Assembly (NCBI RefSeq): GCF_964204645.1
Contig: NC_134027.1
Coordinates: forward strand, 9,846,485 to 9,910,484
DNA length: 64,000 nt
From: Tubulanus polymorphus
Lineage: Eukaryota > Nemertea > Palaeonemertea > Tubulaniformes > Tubulanidae
Reading direction: 5' to 3'
In this document: in pieces, positions 40,642 through 54,949 of the stretch
Position numbering within the stretch: position 1 is the first letter of the stretch
Layout: every line of letters starts with the position of its first letter
Program-made: the position numbers and the translations under genes
Notes under the pieces: model-generated
Databases searched by the model: none
What the model saw: the letters and a program-made list of their open reading frames with translations, nothing else
What the model was told of the DNA's origin: nothing

Positions 40642-41323
40642 TCTCAGCCCTTAATTGCATTTCAACAGTATAAGCAAGTTGATTTTTACAATTCCAGCAT
40701 TTCATGTGATCACGGAAACATACAATATAAATGCATTTTTGCAATTCTTAACCTATTAAGTCATTGCACCATAAATGCACCGGTATACATGCACCATAAT
40801 GGCATACATCATTATGCCATTTTAATCTATAGTCAAAAACTCTTGATTTCTACAAGATCACAAATTTCAAACTTCAAAGTCCCTTCAATTCCTTGTCAAA
40901 ACACTATTCAGTTCATATGAATCACTGATATGTTTATTTCATTCTATGCGCTACAAATTTTCATGTATCTGTCATAGAAAAATGAACTGTCAACCTGTCA
41001 ATATAGCAAAACATTTTGACAGATAATCTATCTTTCGGCACAGTGGATCGTGTCATTCAATATACAAATCGGAATATTTCCGTGTCTAATAGCGCTATAG
41101 CAAACCTGTACAGTTAAACTTGTTTAAGTTTTTATATGGTCGTTGGAAGCATCATTATGTTGACATTATGTTATCTTTTTTTGGTGTAAGGTCAATTGAA
41201 AATACAAATTGGGACTAAAAATAGACAAGTAATGTGACGACTTACCCTATCAGGTGAAAACTTAAAGCGAGTTTGACTGACAGTGTATATATTGCCTAAA
41301 AATAGAAACTTCATATCCTGGCA

Positions 41324-41447
41324 GGACCTCAGATTTTAAGACGGGCCACTTCTGAGTAAATACCTTCATCAAGGTATGAAAAAATGGACCTCAGATTTTA
41401 AGATGGGCCACTTCTGAGTAAATACCTTCATCAAGGTGTGAAAAAAG
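41324..41447. repeat. 62-bp tandem duplication
   Basis: GGACCTCAGATTTTAAGACG starts at 41324 and again at 41386 with very few differences, running through AATACCTTCATCAAGG. Confidence 0.9.
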
Positions 41448-41664
41448 TCCTTATGAAATAACCGAGATATATAATGGATATTGCTAATGATGCTGCACCC
41501 AAAAAAAACCCCAATGCACAAACAAACAAAACATGACTCGAAAGATAATGAAAAACATGCACTAAAACAAAATCCAACCATTCAACGAATACTCAACAAA
41601 TGAGCATTGGTATTATTTGCGATAATCATCACTACGTAAGGGAAAAAAAAACAAAAACATTGCT

Positions 41665-41670
41665 TTTATT
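41665..41670 (-). terminator. Poly(A) signal AATAAA for DCP1
   Basis: TTTATT on the plus strand, about 77 nt beyond the DCP1 stop at 41747. Confidence 0.6.
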
Positions 41671-41746
41671 CTTAAAAATATCATTCAGCACTGGTCCGCA
41701 CATCACCCCAATATCACAATGCGCGCTGCATCCCTCTACTCTCTTC

Positions 41747-44700
41747 CTAGTGTTTTTGTAAGCTCTGTATATACGCATTATGAATCGTATCCAGGAAAGT
41801 CGAATCATTCTACAAAACATAATTCGATAAGCATCGCTTTAGGCAGATTCAATGAAAACCGATAATCATGACGAGCACTTGATCTGATGGAATTAAGCTC
41901 ATTTTTTTTACACTAAATAATGATAGAAACGCTGGTCTGAACCAGAGAGGGACGATACCTTAAGCAGGAAGAGTAGAGATTGTTGCAGTTGTTCTTTAGT
42001 GAGTGGATTGATGGTATCCATCTCCATAGCAAGTGGAGGGGAAACGGATGAAGTCATGCTGTATGGAGCTGAATAGATAAATGTAACATGACATTTAGTT
42101 TACATGTCAACCTGAAGATGGCACATTGGTCACTTAAATCGATATCCTTGTACAGTTTATTATATTGTTAGGATGAATAAACTTATTATCTATTAATCTA
42201 TTAAGGAGTACAGCTAACCATGAGTAAGATTGATTGGTGTAAGAACTTTTGCTTGAGGAAATCCTTGTGTTTCATTATTTCCTTTCTCATTTTGTAATAT
42301 ATCTATTGACGGATTGCAAAGTCGAACTTTTAAAGTCAAAAGTCGAATGGATAATTTGGGATTTAATGGTTTCATTATAGATCCTTTTGATTTGCCCAAA
42401 TATCAATGACCTATAAGATCACGTACCTGCTAATTGATGCAGAGCTTGCGCTGATGCGGAATGGTGCATATGATGAGTTCCGGCCGCTGCGGCTCCTAAT
42501 GGCGGCATCTGCGGTGCCACCTGAAATGCCATTGGTGACATGAGAACACTGGCTGGTGGTGGCATTGGCTTCGAGTTCGGCGTCAGTGAACCTACCGACC
42601 TCTTCTGAAAAACATCAAACTAACAAATAACTAATTTTACCAATTTTAGTTCCCTTTGTTGTTGAGCATTCGATCTGACGACATCAAGAACTCTATAACA
42701 TAAAATTCGGACATATTTCAATAGGAATTGCACAATTTGTCTTAACACGTTCGCTGCTGGCTTGATAATACAGTGCCACCCCCAAGCTGTTACATAGTCA
42801 GCCTTTGCTCATCAACCAATAAAGCGGTTAGTAGATATTACCAGCCAATGAGGAACTGTGTCATTCCCGTGTGCAGGAGTGCAAATATGTAACAGTAAAT
42901 AGGAAGAATCAGCAATGAATATAATCGTAGCCGAACATGCTAATAAAAGAACAAAGCCACAAATAAATCATATCAATACACAGGCCGTCAGTTATTAAAT
43001 CGCTGCGAGTCATTGGTTTGGTCAGTCCACTCAAATCTCTAAGAGGTTGGGAAGGTTTAAGTCGTTCTGCACCGATGTGGGCAGTATATCGGAGGTTGAC
43101 TGTACGTCGATTCTACGTACCTTACTATCTAGACTCGCAGGGTTAGCAGACGAAGCCATCAAATCGTCTGGTTTCAACAACAAGGGCGCCGCGCCTAATT
43201 TCTCCGGCAACGAGTTCATTTTCATCACATCGACAACAGACGGCGAAACCGCGCTACTGTTTTTCTGCAATGTTTGACTACTACCGGATGTTTGACTGAA
43301 CATCGCTGGCTGCGATAACATCGGTACGGTATCATCTGGAGATACCAACGACAACATATTGGTTTCCGACATGCACGCGTGCATTTTCGTCACGTAACCG
43401 TCACCAGCACCGCCAGACGACAAATGCGTCAGCAAATTCGAAGAACTCTGCACCGTACGCAAACCAACGGAGTCGCCTGCGCTTGTCGTCTTCGATTGCG
43501 GCGTTTTTGGTGTCATGATCATGTTCAATTTCATTTTCAAATCGGTCGCCGGGCTCGGAGGAGCGTTGTAGTCCATCACCATTGGCTCGGCGCCGGTCGA
43601 TTTCGCGGAGTGCATATTTTGATCGCAGGCGTCGCCGCTGCCACCCATCTCCATTTGTTTGCGTTCGATTTCGTCGACCATATTTCCCGGATTCGACATC
43701 AGACGCATCAACAGCTGCGTCGCCGACTGTGCGTCCGGTCCTTGCTCGACACCGCTGCGAACAGGAATAGCTGCCGTCGACTTTGACCTGAAAGTAAATG
43801 GTGAACACATCAATTGACATGAGGAAATAATAATAAATGATCCTAGATAATTTCATAGCTGTTTACTATCAATTCATCGAACTCAGCTAATACTGCAGTG
43901 TTCAAAAAGAGAGCCTCTTGTCTCTATGAAGTGTGGGCGTGGTAGTACCATAAATATTCCGGGCATATTCTATTCTAAAGCCAAAAATGCTAAACACAAT
44001 GGGATCTTCAAATCCAAGTTGGGTTAGGTGGTTCAGAAGATTTATATATCAGAATATGGAAGCTCTTAATAATTAATGAAGCCAGTTCTACTATCTATAT
44101 GACATTGGACCAAGTTGAGCATTTATTCAATACCTCGGCTTTTGTTTTCCTTTCTTAAGTTCATGAGGGTCTTGATTGGAATGTCGTTGGGCTGCACTAG
44201 CACCCGCGACAGTGCCACGACTCGCACCAAACAGTGCCTCTAAGTTGATAGGCGTGCTCGAAACCTGGACTAGATGAAACGAATAAAAAGACAAAAAGAT
44301 GTTGACGACATTTTCTAAAGAAATCACCGTCAAGACAAGACAAATAGACTGTGGACTGTGTTTCAGGTAAAATTTTGATGCCATACCATTTTCATGATCA
44401 GGCCGTACGGGCTTCGGTTTCCTGATCGGGCTATGAGTTTTTCCATTCACGCTGCACCCTGGGTTGCTAATCATTGGCTTTGGTTCCGAACGATCGGCTA
44501 TACCACCACTCTTTGTCTTGAAAAGAGAAGAATAAAGTGAAACCATAGTGGGACCTAGTGGGACCCTTTAGTGGGACCTAAAAAGGTGATGATGCATTTC
44601 AACCTCCATGATAACTAGGGGTTCAGGGACACCATGACAGCTGACAATTTCAATATTCAACATTCCCTGATTAACTGTAGATCATGTCATAAGCCACAAC

Positions 44701-47700
44701 TTTACAATCGAATGTTGTCAAAAAATATGCATGGGTCCAGATATAAATGGAAATCACAAATTGACGACAAGCCCGGATGATGGCCGATGTCTCGACTTAC
44801 CTGGTCGTACTCGTGCTGCGCTTTACTTAATAACTGTAATATATCTACGGTGTTGTTCTGATTGTGATGTCGCGGTTTCGGTCGTCGTTCGAACATCGTG
44901 TCGCTCTCCGACGCTCGGCGCAGACGCCCGTTACTGTCGGCGCGTAGTGCGTACGTTTCAGCGGCTACTTGGACGAGTCTGAAAAAAGTAGATCGTAATA
45001 AACCCCTTTATTCGAAGTAACGGCATACATTTTGATAAAAGCGTCCTGAAATCTACTACATTTACAAAAATATGTGCGTGCTACATTGTAGTACATGAAA
45101 TTCTCTTTGATGTTGGCAATACTAACACATTGATGACAGGTCGGTAGCGCATATCCCCCCCCAGTGAATCATATTCAAAGGGTTTAGTGAATTACCGACA
45201 CAATCAAAAGGCACAAGGGGCGATGCAGGTTTTGAAATGGTTGCCTTCAAAATCCATTGTTGTAAACGTTCCACCCCTAAAATCCATAAAGTTTTTTTTT
45301 CATTTCAAATTAAATTCTAGCGCAGTGCTGAACATCGTGTCTACCTTGCTCACAGTGTATTGTCATATGTTTGACAGGTGCTTCCATCTTTCAATCGAAA
45401 CACGAACCGAAAATAACAAATGAAAATACCGCACGCCGCAGGATTATCTCGACTCTTATACACAAGGGCCAAGTTCCACAGTTCTGAGTTAAGATTTGAA
45501 TCTGGGTTAACTCATTGAAAATGAACTACATTTAACTCAGGGTTAACTCTAACTCACGACTGTGGAACTGGGTCCTGAAATAAAAATTGTTACTTAATCG
45601 ACTTAATCATCTTAAGTTGTTCGCATGTAACAAAAACAGGATACGATGAGTTTAATAGAAAAAAAGCTTGTGAATTATTCGCATTAGGAAAAGCACGCAC
45701 AACCAGCTCCGCAGTGCTTTATCCTTAATACTCGACTTAATCAAACAAAATTCTTATACTGTGCACGGAGCATGCGTCTGCTTAATCATTGCCGATTTAG
45801 ATTAAAAACCTCAGAACACAGAACATAATTAAAATAAATCTGCTCATCAACACCCACTGATAATGCAGGTATAGACAATTCTTTCAATAAGCAATTTATG
45901 CACAAACTGCAAAACAGTTTCAGGCAAATTGAATACAGAAACGTGAAGCCCACGTAAGCTTCAGTTCTGATGTCACAAATTGAACAGTGCGCAACCACAG
46001 TATCATAAGCAGCTCTTTGGATCGACATATATAGAGACATATTTTCAGAGATGAATAATTTTTTTCCCATTTTAGCTAACAATTGGGCAACTGGCCCCCG
46101 ACTGACTTGTTTTCCCTACAATTCATGCTAAACAAAATTTAATTGAATTTGGTTGGTTTGCTGAATAAAATTAAATTGATATTTATTGTTAAAATAAAGT
46201 TGAATCTAATTTGCAGATCAGCCACTTCAAGATTTGATTCAAATGATTTCAATATAGTACATAAAAGTGTAATACTCGAGCTGTACCAACTAGGGTGTGT
46301 AACTACATCTTGAATTTCTTGGTGAGATACAGCTTAATCAAGTCACAATGATGGCTTAGAAAGATTGACAGGGGCAACAAGGTGCCCAATCACGCCAAGT
46401 GATATTGTCATCCGCATATCAATTGAATTGGTTGTACTGAAGACTGCAAAAATAGCCCATTAAAACTGATTGTCTTTTTTGAAATATGATTTATTGAAAA
46501 TACGACATGTCACTCTTTCGACAAGTATGATTAATGAAGAAAAGACTTCCAAGCTTAAAGAACGCAAATTTTTATCTTTTTAGTTTTCAATCTTATTTAC
46601 ATAAGTATAGGAACGGACTTCTTTTCTTAAAAGAAGATTTTAGGGTAACAATATTTTCGAGTAATATCAGTTGAGAAGCTTAACTCGGCAACATCACCGT
46701 AGCGAACCGCATTCTTTCGATACTGTGCAATAAATATTTCAAACCAACTTCGAAAGTTATTCCAAAACCGAACAATTCCACATTCATTCAGGTTGATATT
46801 TGATATCCATTATTATATATGATATTTGAACCAGATATTTGAGTCTGAACTGAAGAATGTCGTTTCATATCAGAAGAAAACTCTTTTTTTAGTATCTAGT
46901 CGTCGAAAATACTAAAGCCACTGCCAATAACTGAATCATATATTATTGATACTAAGAAGATACTAATAGCAAGTGACTGGGAGTATGCTGGCCATTTGGC
47001 CTAGACATTTTCATATCTGGCTATGGGTGCACAGCCTTTAGAATGTGGTCGTCGACCTTACTATTAGAAGGTGGTCTTCGCTGCGGAATGGCTAACACAA
47101 CAGATGCAATCAGATGTTAATGCAATCTGGCCAAGATCTTATGGAGAAGTCGAACCCATGGGAATGTCGAGTCGGTAATATTCAATCATATTATATTATG
47201 TCAACCTGGAATCTGATTGCTACGCGGTACTTATTTTCAATAAGATTCTTGGCGAGACATCCAGATATTGGAAGATGTCTCGCGCGCTCCTTCAAACCGG
47301 GTCACAACATAAAAGGTAATTGTTCTAGGTAAACTAAAATTAGCTTAAGCCAATACGCCATTTGCATTGGTATGATAGGAATAGGGAGTCAACAATAATT
47401 GGGCTCTATTTACTTTAGTCAGTGACACCAATCCGTGCATATTGGCATCGAAAACGATATCCAATCCAAACCTACCAGGAAGTGGGATCTCAAACCAAGA
47501 TATCATGATTCACAATTCACCTTTTAGAGAGGTTTCTACCTACGGTCAGTTATCGGATGAAACATATTCTACCTAAATATGGATGGTCCTGTACGTTACA
47601 CGTTCGGTAAATGAATATTCTTAATCCACGTAACATACAGGGCCATTATCAATTGAAAGAAAATTATTACCGAAATTCTTTGTAAAGGAGGTATAATCAT

Positions 47701-48107
47701 GAAGGAGGGTTGGTAGTATCGAAGCGATTTGACCAGTCTTTACGGGCACCGGCAGTTATACTTACGAGTTCATCAACTGTCCAAGCCTCGCACATTCATC
47801 TTTATCATAGAACCATATGCCAAATATGTTGGCTGGAAAAATAAAATTAAGCCTGAATACAACATTGAACAAACTTCCTGGTCTAACTACACGAATACGT
47901 GTATCTATTCATTTTTCGATTCAGTTAGATTATTTTTAAAAAATAATTATCTATGATTATCGCGAGAACTAACGCTAACCTTGCGCATTTTTATACAGCA
48001 AAAATGGATCTTGCAGCTGAAATTCCAGATCTTTCGTGATCGGTTCGATTTGATTGTTCAAACCGAGACGATTCAGTATCATAAATCCGTTGATAGGTGG
48101 CGCCGAC
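41747..48107 (-). CDS. DCP1A: mRNA-decapping enzyme 1 (5' end not located)
   Basis: Exons: 48107-47980, 47832-47766, 44978-44801, 44516-44387, 44269-44134, 43787-43121, 42604-42427, 42068-41959, 41809-41747. The first two encode the C-terminal part of the EVH1 domain (SAPPINGFMILNRL, KDLEFQLQDPFLLYKNA, IWFYDKDECARLGQLM). The third has the short motif VDILQLLSKAQHEYDQ, and the fifth the MI-like NLEALFGAS. The sixth is a long low-complexity Ser/Met/Pro exon. The last two form the trimerisation domain (LTKEQLQQSLLFLLK + NDSTFLDTIHNAYIQSL). DCP1 activates DCP2 and scaffolds decapping in cytoplasmic P-bodies. All junction phases fit. The upstream exon(s) with the start Met and the VALYTF/EGTLFVYRR half of EVH1 must lie above 48107, but I could not find them in the window. 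Symbol assignment to A or B is not implied; invertebrates usually have one DCP1. Confidence 0.93.
44610..44755. repeat. Solo relative of the ~150-bp repeat
   Basis: CTAGGGGTTCAGGGACACCA, CAATTTCAATATTCAAC and ATCATGTCATAAGCCACAAC match units of 38687-39745. Located in a DCP1 intron. Confidence 0.75.
45466..45575. mobile_element. MITE-like element in DCP1 intron
   Basis: GGGCCAAGTTCCACAGTTCT ... CGACTGTGGAACTGGGTCC are inverted termini. Inner GTTAACTCA / GAGTTAA motifs are also inverted. Confidence 0.75.
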
Positions 48108-50213
48108 CTGCAAAACATATAAAGAACGAAGACGTTAGCAATATGATTACTATATCAGGCAAAAACCATCTCATCGCTTTGAGATATCGTCGATGAATAA
48201 ATCCGCTAAAAAGAGACGAAAGTAAAAATTCTGCCTACACACACAACAGCCTTGTAATTAATATTATTTCTTATCATAATACAAAATTAGCCAATCCCAA
48301 AATAAATATAATAAAATAAATATCAATAAATATGAATAATAAAGGATATGTTTTCCATTTTCCATTTTCATGCTCTCATAAATGGCTGTGGAAGATAGGA
48401 CTTCGCGGAAAAGAAACATTTTTATTCGGCGTTACAAAATGTTTGCAAAAGTCTCGAGGTCATCACAATAAACAGTTTCTTGTTCTTCGAAATTTTGCGA
48501 AGCATTTTTAGCAAGCGAAAACTGTTGATTTCCGAGTAAATTCCCTCATCTCCTTCTCTTCGTCTCATGCTGTTACGTACTAAAGGAATGCCGGAGTGCA
48601 AAGAACATGATTACCGTAGAAAAAAGTCATTTGTCACCATTAGAATACAATCATTTCCTCTCCGTGGGAATCACATATCCCGAGAAATTGCACGGACACT
48701 CAACGCCTGCCGACTCGACAATTAGCTGCACGCCAGGAATCATTAAGGGCAAATAATGCTGAAACACGAACATCCATCGTCACCATCAATGACCAGGTAA
48801 AGAAATAAGAAATGTGCTCATCCACCGAATTGTTTATAGGCTCTATTCTAAAGAGTAACTTCATGCCATATTACCTTAAACGCACCAACTTCATAAGCAA
48901 CTATGAAGTCGATGATTATGATTCGAATATGAAGGTATACAAGGTAATAGGTTTTCCCCACTACTCAGGGGTGACCCCGTGACTGAAGAGCTCTCCAAGT
49001 GACGTCATTACCAAAGAACAAGGTCAAGCAACGATCAGTAGAATTGGGAAATTTTCTTGACGATGAAATATTCCATCTTAATTACAACACATCCTACCAA
49101 TGACAAAATATCATCTGTGTACATCCAGTTGTTACAATTTGTGCCACCAAGAGCCAACAGAAGCAGGGATGAAAACGGCCCATATTGAAAAAGTCCGAAA
49201 ATATTTTCAAAAAGAATTTTTTTGGGGAACAAAAATCAGTAACTTTTAGCCAAAAAAATTACTTCCTTTTGGTAAAAATGTTAATAGTTTGGACCTGAAT
49301 TAGAGCCGCTTTTTGAATGAGACGCCATATTGGTTTCTCCGACTCCACAGTTGTGCTAACAACTGCCGAAAACCGTCTTAAGGAGCACTCCTAACTACGG
49401 AGCGCTCCGATGTGACGCCCGCGATTGAGGTGATTAAAGCGATTGAGGTGATTTACACTGTTCTCAGGAATAAACAAAATGTTAGAAAAGGTCGGAAATC
49501 CGTCTATGGTTGGAAGATTTTCATCCCTGCAGAAGGTTATTCTCAGAACCAGGAGTTGATCATAAAAAACGTACGATGGTTCAATGGATGGAAGGCTTCT
49601 CTAGGATAAAAGACTTCATCAGCACCAGTCTCAGATATCCTCGACAAATGCTGTTTTATCAAGAGTTGGTTGAATTGTTTGAGACGCAGATCATTTTATC
49701 CATATCACCTGATGCAAACATCCTATACAGAGTGTATTTCGTAAAGAAAAAACAAGAGGAAAACCCTGTGGCTTCAAGTTAGTCTCTGCCTTAACGAAAC
49801 AGAAAGATTTTTCCGTCAACGAAGAGCAGTCAGGTTTCGATGCACTAAAAAGAGCGACTGACTGACTACTAATCCTCGTTCAATTGAGGATAGACACAAT
49901 GCCGACGACAATGTCATCGAAAACCACCTCTGCATCCAGTTACATTCTACGTATTTGGTATACAACGGTGTATCCGAGTTGGACACCAATAAGATTTATG
50001 ATAATAAGCGTATCATGCCATACATTACCGAGACAACCTCGGGGCTCATTGCACTTTGTCGCCATTTGATCTTCAGACCGGTCGCTACAAGAAACTAATC
50101 ATCCATATATCGGATGTGTTTCTAAATCTAAGTGCACACTGACTCGACACAGGTTGAGAATTGGTTGTTAGATCCATTTCCATAATTTTCGGAATCGATT
50201 TAGCTGTAGGACT

Positions 50214-50432
50214 ACAGCCGCGATCACATAAGCGTTTTTGGCCGGGGCAAAATTTGGCCTTAAAACCACTCTTCACGTGGGTGCCAAAATGGGCCCGTGC
50301 TTATTTGACTTGCAACTGGTTCCGGAGATGACTCACTTCGCTTTGTTTAAGCATGGTTTTATATCGAGTGAGTGGTTTACGTGTGAGGCACTAGCAAAAT
50401 TTGGCTCAGGCCAAATCGTCTCCGCGTGATCG
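50214..50432 (+). mobile_element. Dispersed 'GATTTGGCC' element, copy 2
   Basis: It opens CCGCGATCACATAAG and closes CCAAATCGTCTCCGCGTGATCGCA, giving ~10-bp inverted ends (GCGATCAC / GTGATCGC). The interior (CTGGTTCCGGAGATGACTCA, GAGTGAGTGGTTTACGTGTG) matches 59398-59670. Probably the most complete copy. Confidence 0.8.
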
Positions 50433-52021
50433 CAACTTATGTTTGTTGATAAAGCAAGGGCACCCACAAGGCTACGATTAAGGCATATTCAGATTCTGGA
50501 ATACTTATTTCGTCATCTACCAAAGTATACGGAAGACATGAAAAATAAATTCACGTCTGCCGTTGATATTGCGAGTGACATTTAGACTAGACGAGATTCC
50601 ATGTAAAAAGATGCCGTCAAAATTTGGTTGGATGCCAAAATTGATTTTGCAACAATGCGTACAGCCGGTTTGTCTTAATCGGGTAAAGCATCAGCTCGAA
50701 GAACAAAAACACCACCAACCACTACAGAAACTAACTAACATTTCGTATCTAATGCCGGTATATCATTGAAATCAAAACCATTGTTACGGGGAGTACGAGG
50801 AGGCCGCCTCGCCTTAAGATGTGAAAACAAGTGGCGCAGTTCCCAGGAAATGAAACGTTTTAATTAGATTTCGCTGACACATGTCAAGACTAAAGAGGAA
50901 CGATCCAGCGAACAATAATAAGCTGCATAAGCGTGATAATATTCCTTCAAGGAGTTGAACGGTTCTGCACAACGCAGTCCTTTGTCATTGTTACGCAGCT
51001 TGTGTATTCCTTATTCCACGAATTATGAACTTTCAATCATATCTTCAAATATTTTCTTCTGAAGACCGATGTATAAAATTCATGACCCAGTTGCGAGTGA
51101 GACTTCCAGTGCTAAGCCCTAGAAATATTTTTTTTTAGTATTGATAACAAGCATAGTGTTCTGAAAACCAAAGATTCCATCCACTGGTTCAGCCTATATC
51201 ATGCGCACAAGGCCTTTCTAAATAACTATTACAAAAAAGATGGCTGCCAGTCAGCCATCTTAAAAGGTGGAACCTCAATCAATAGTGTGCTTCCTAACAT
51301 GATACAACAACATGTTATAGAATCCTAAAACATTCGATCCTCTAATTCAACCTGTATGCTGCTCACAAGAAACGAACGCACTGATGGATGGACTAACGAA
51401 AATTCATATTTCGCACATTTTCTTTGTGAGATTTTAGGGTCAGGCCCCGATGTCACATTCTAGATGAGAGTTATAATATCATGTCCTCCGCCCATTACAA
51501 TTTCTTCCAAGTAAATTTGTGAGAATGTATCAGATTTTGACCTATGGGCAAGTAAAAGTTGACGCTATAGAATCAAACTTTCATTCTATGGGGATGAACC
51601 AAGACCAAGCAAGGGCTAGGCATCAAGATTTAACCCAAATGTTGCCGTGATGGTTACCGTCCGTATGAGAAGGTTATAAAGGATATTAACCAAGAGCCTG
51701 AATGCATAAACCGAAGAAATACGAATTATCAGGAAAATGCAGTCAGCTGTGTATGCACGTATAAATGCAGCGATGTTCCCTATTTATTTATCTAATATCA
51801 GTTCATATTTCTGTTTGATTAACATTAATAATAACATTACAGTTTACGTCTACACTGCGTTCAACGTATCATAAACTAGATGGAAATATCTGATCTAGGG
51901 CCCAGCTACTGGAGTAGTTCTCAGGTAGTACTCGTTTCAGACCTATATAGACAATCCAAAATGGATTAAGACCATTGCCAGCCTGCCATGGTATGAAGCC
52001 CTGCCACAGTAGATTGGTACA

Positions 52022-52163
52022 CTGGGACCGGTTGCATAGTCATGACTTAGACTTAAGTCCAGTCTAAGACCAACTTAGTTCTATAGCCAATCTAACTACT
52101 TAAGACCAGTCTTAAGATTTAAGACCACTTTTGGACTTAAGTCACGACTGTGCAACTGGCCCC
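52022..52163. mobile_element. MITE-like element, ~140 bp
   Basis: GGGACCGGTTGCATAGTCAT and CACGACTGTGCAACTGGCCC are inverted termini, and internal GACTTAAGTCC / CTTAAGTC palindromes give multiple fold-back options. The ends are related to 45466-45575. Confidence 0.8.
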
Positions 52164-53990
52164 TGATCTCAAAGTAAAAACGAACATAAACTAACAGTAA
52201 CATTATTGTTGATTGGTTTATCACTCTCAGGTGGAAGGAAGGTGTAGGCCTACATACACATGGTTGAACCAGTTGATGGAATCTTGTTGCTGACCCTAGT
52301 ACCAGTCCAAGTGGAGTGCATCCATGCAAGAGACGACGATAAATACCAGAAGACAGATCTGGAGGATGAGACTCATGACAAACATCCTACACCACGACAG
52401 CATGATTTCAGTATAAGAAAAACGATACGGTTAGGAACAAAATACTAGAATCCATTAAAATTCTATGGACTAGACAGTTAGCGAACCTAAGTGGAGATGA
52501 AGCTTACCATCTTTAGTTCGCTTCTCATCATTACCTGAGAACCATAATCCATAATCCATAAATCCATAATCCATGGATACGCACTTATACACGCAAATGC
52601 CAATATCTACAATATCGGAGAGGCCACATCCATAGATAGAATTCCCCAATGTGCGCTCATTGAATCTTTTTCTCGGGTGATGCTTAACATCACTTCAACA
52701 TAAAGAACATTATAATGATACATCCAAGGTTTCCATTGATTGCAAAATTAAACTTCATGTGTTGAAGAATAGCATCGTAGCTCGGTGATCGTCTTTATAA
52801 AAAATACATAAAATGAATTTCAATTTTAAAACATTGAGGATTTCAACTATGTATAGGCCTAATTAAGGGCCATGGTGGTACAATTAAATAAACTTCAACT
52901 TTGATAATGAGGAGAAAATACAACATGAACAATTTCTCCCACTGCTGGCAAAATTTATAACCCGAACAACCTGAAAAAATATACCGATAATGGTAATATC
53001 ACTGCGTTTATTTTTTGGAAATATCATTTTCAACGAAGTGAATGGTAAGCTGACAATATCGAGAATTCACATGCTGAAACCACCCCCCTGTATAGTGGCA
53101 CTCGTGCGAACACATACATGCACACACTACACAGTATCATCATTGAGCTGACGGGATATCATCAGCCGCAACTCAACCACCAGCCGCGGAGACCGATCTC
53201 ACTCTCACTGAGTTCGAAAAACATAAACAAAAACAAAGACAAAACGAAATTGCATTTGATTAACATCATTCGCACAAACTATAATTCATCGTCGATACTT
53301 TATGTAAAGCGCATATATAGAGGATATATATATAAACAATATCATCAGGATTCTATCTCTACTTTCATTCAGTTGGATTTTAACTACCTCTCGATTTCGT
53401 CGATGGAACTCGCATTTTTTACGATCGAATAAGGTGAGTCGAAGAAGAAGTATCCGGGGCCAATTTCGTAAAAACATTGCGTACATGCGCTGCCTACATA
53501 TCGGAGCTGTTGCTTACTTGTAAGAGATTAGCTAACCTTGAGTTAAGAAGTTTTGCATTATGAGTTTTCAAGTATAATGCATTACTTGTGAGCTCGAATA
53601 TAAGGTTTATCAATTAACTTGTTAACTCTGTATCTAGTATGTCAAGTAAGCCGGTTGATGGGTCAGCTTCCCACTTGGAGATTGGCTGTATGTATGTTGC
53701 CAGTGTCACTGATAATCTCATTCTTAGAGCGTATCTGTGAGATCAGCTTCTCTATGACAAATCCCCGGAATTTCCCAAACCACGGATGGACATATCGAAG
53801 GTTTAATAACAAAACTTATCAGTCGTGGCTGTCAGATGCCGGCAAATGAATGAGTATGAACTAGGGGTGGAATTTACCTAGATAGCATATGCTGAAAAAA
53901 TGTTTATTCAAGGTCAGCAGTGAAGCTCCACTGTTGTGGTCTGACATGACTTCATACCAAAACAATCAAACGTTAATGAATTATTGAAAT

Positions 53991-54200
53991 AAATATTAGT
54001 CCCACAATGACGAAGCCGAAAAGATAAAATGTAGAATAGTTAAAATTTATTTCTAAAAATCTAAAAACCATTAGTAGAGCAAGGAATGATGATTGTTGCT
54101 TGAAAACGGTTTTTAGGTGAAAACTGAATGAAATTTCGGATTTTTATAAATAAATTTTAACATCTAACTTTTCAGCTTCGCGATTGTGGAACTAATATTT
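53991..54200. mobile_element. MITE-like element with ~65-bp terminal inverted repeats
   Basis: AAATATTAGTCCCACAATGA at 53991 is mirrored by CGATTGTGGAACTAATATTT ending at 54200. The inverted match extends inward through GAAGC.GAAAAG and TTAAAATTTATTT. No coding capacity. Confidence 0.85.
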
Positions 54201-54720
54201 GATTTTAAATAAAAATAATATAAATAAAATATTTTAATTAAACTTCGCAAATCATTGCGAAGTTTTACATTCATTATTGATTATCTGGAAACTAAATTCT
54301 TAGTTTATTCTAAAATCAAAACTAAGCAGGAAAGTCTGTATCAAAGAGTCGATATCATACCGAAGCTCACTTAAAGGGAAAAAAGGAAATGTGTAAATGT
54401 AAAAGGGCAAAAAAAGATGTGCATAGAGCTTCAGAAATCGCTGATACGCGCGCAACATTCAGAAATGTGTGCCAGAAATACATCATCAAAATTCCAGGTA
54501 AGACAAAATACCTGAAACTACATCGTACGAAATGGTTTCACGTATTAAACCAAAAAAAAGATGCTGCTGAAGTATTTACAATCGAATGGAAAACACAATA
54601 TACCGCATTATTCGCCGGGTAATACAAGAACAACTAGTTCTATTTAACCAGAGCGATACATAATATTGTTAGAATTCGTTCTCTACAAACTAACAAAACG
54701 ATTTTATCTTTCCAACAAAT

Positions 54721-54949
<229 letters not shown>

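Larger units (their letters stand above)
35566..41746. other. Repeat-rich intergenic region
   Basis: No gene recognised. Contains MITE-like elements (37116-37217, 38066-38230, 40526-40641), a ~150-bp tandem repeat (38687-39745), a related tail motif near 40000-40060 (GGACGGACGAAAAAGTGAAC), and a 62-bp tandem duplication (41324-41447). Confidence 0.5.

Noticed and set aside
43379-43856. Arg-rich open frames of 62-151 codons overlapping the DCP1 long exon
   Set aside because: Shadow frames of the real minus-strand exon 43787-43121, which joins its neighbours in phase and matches DCP1.
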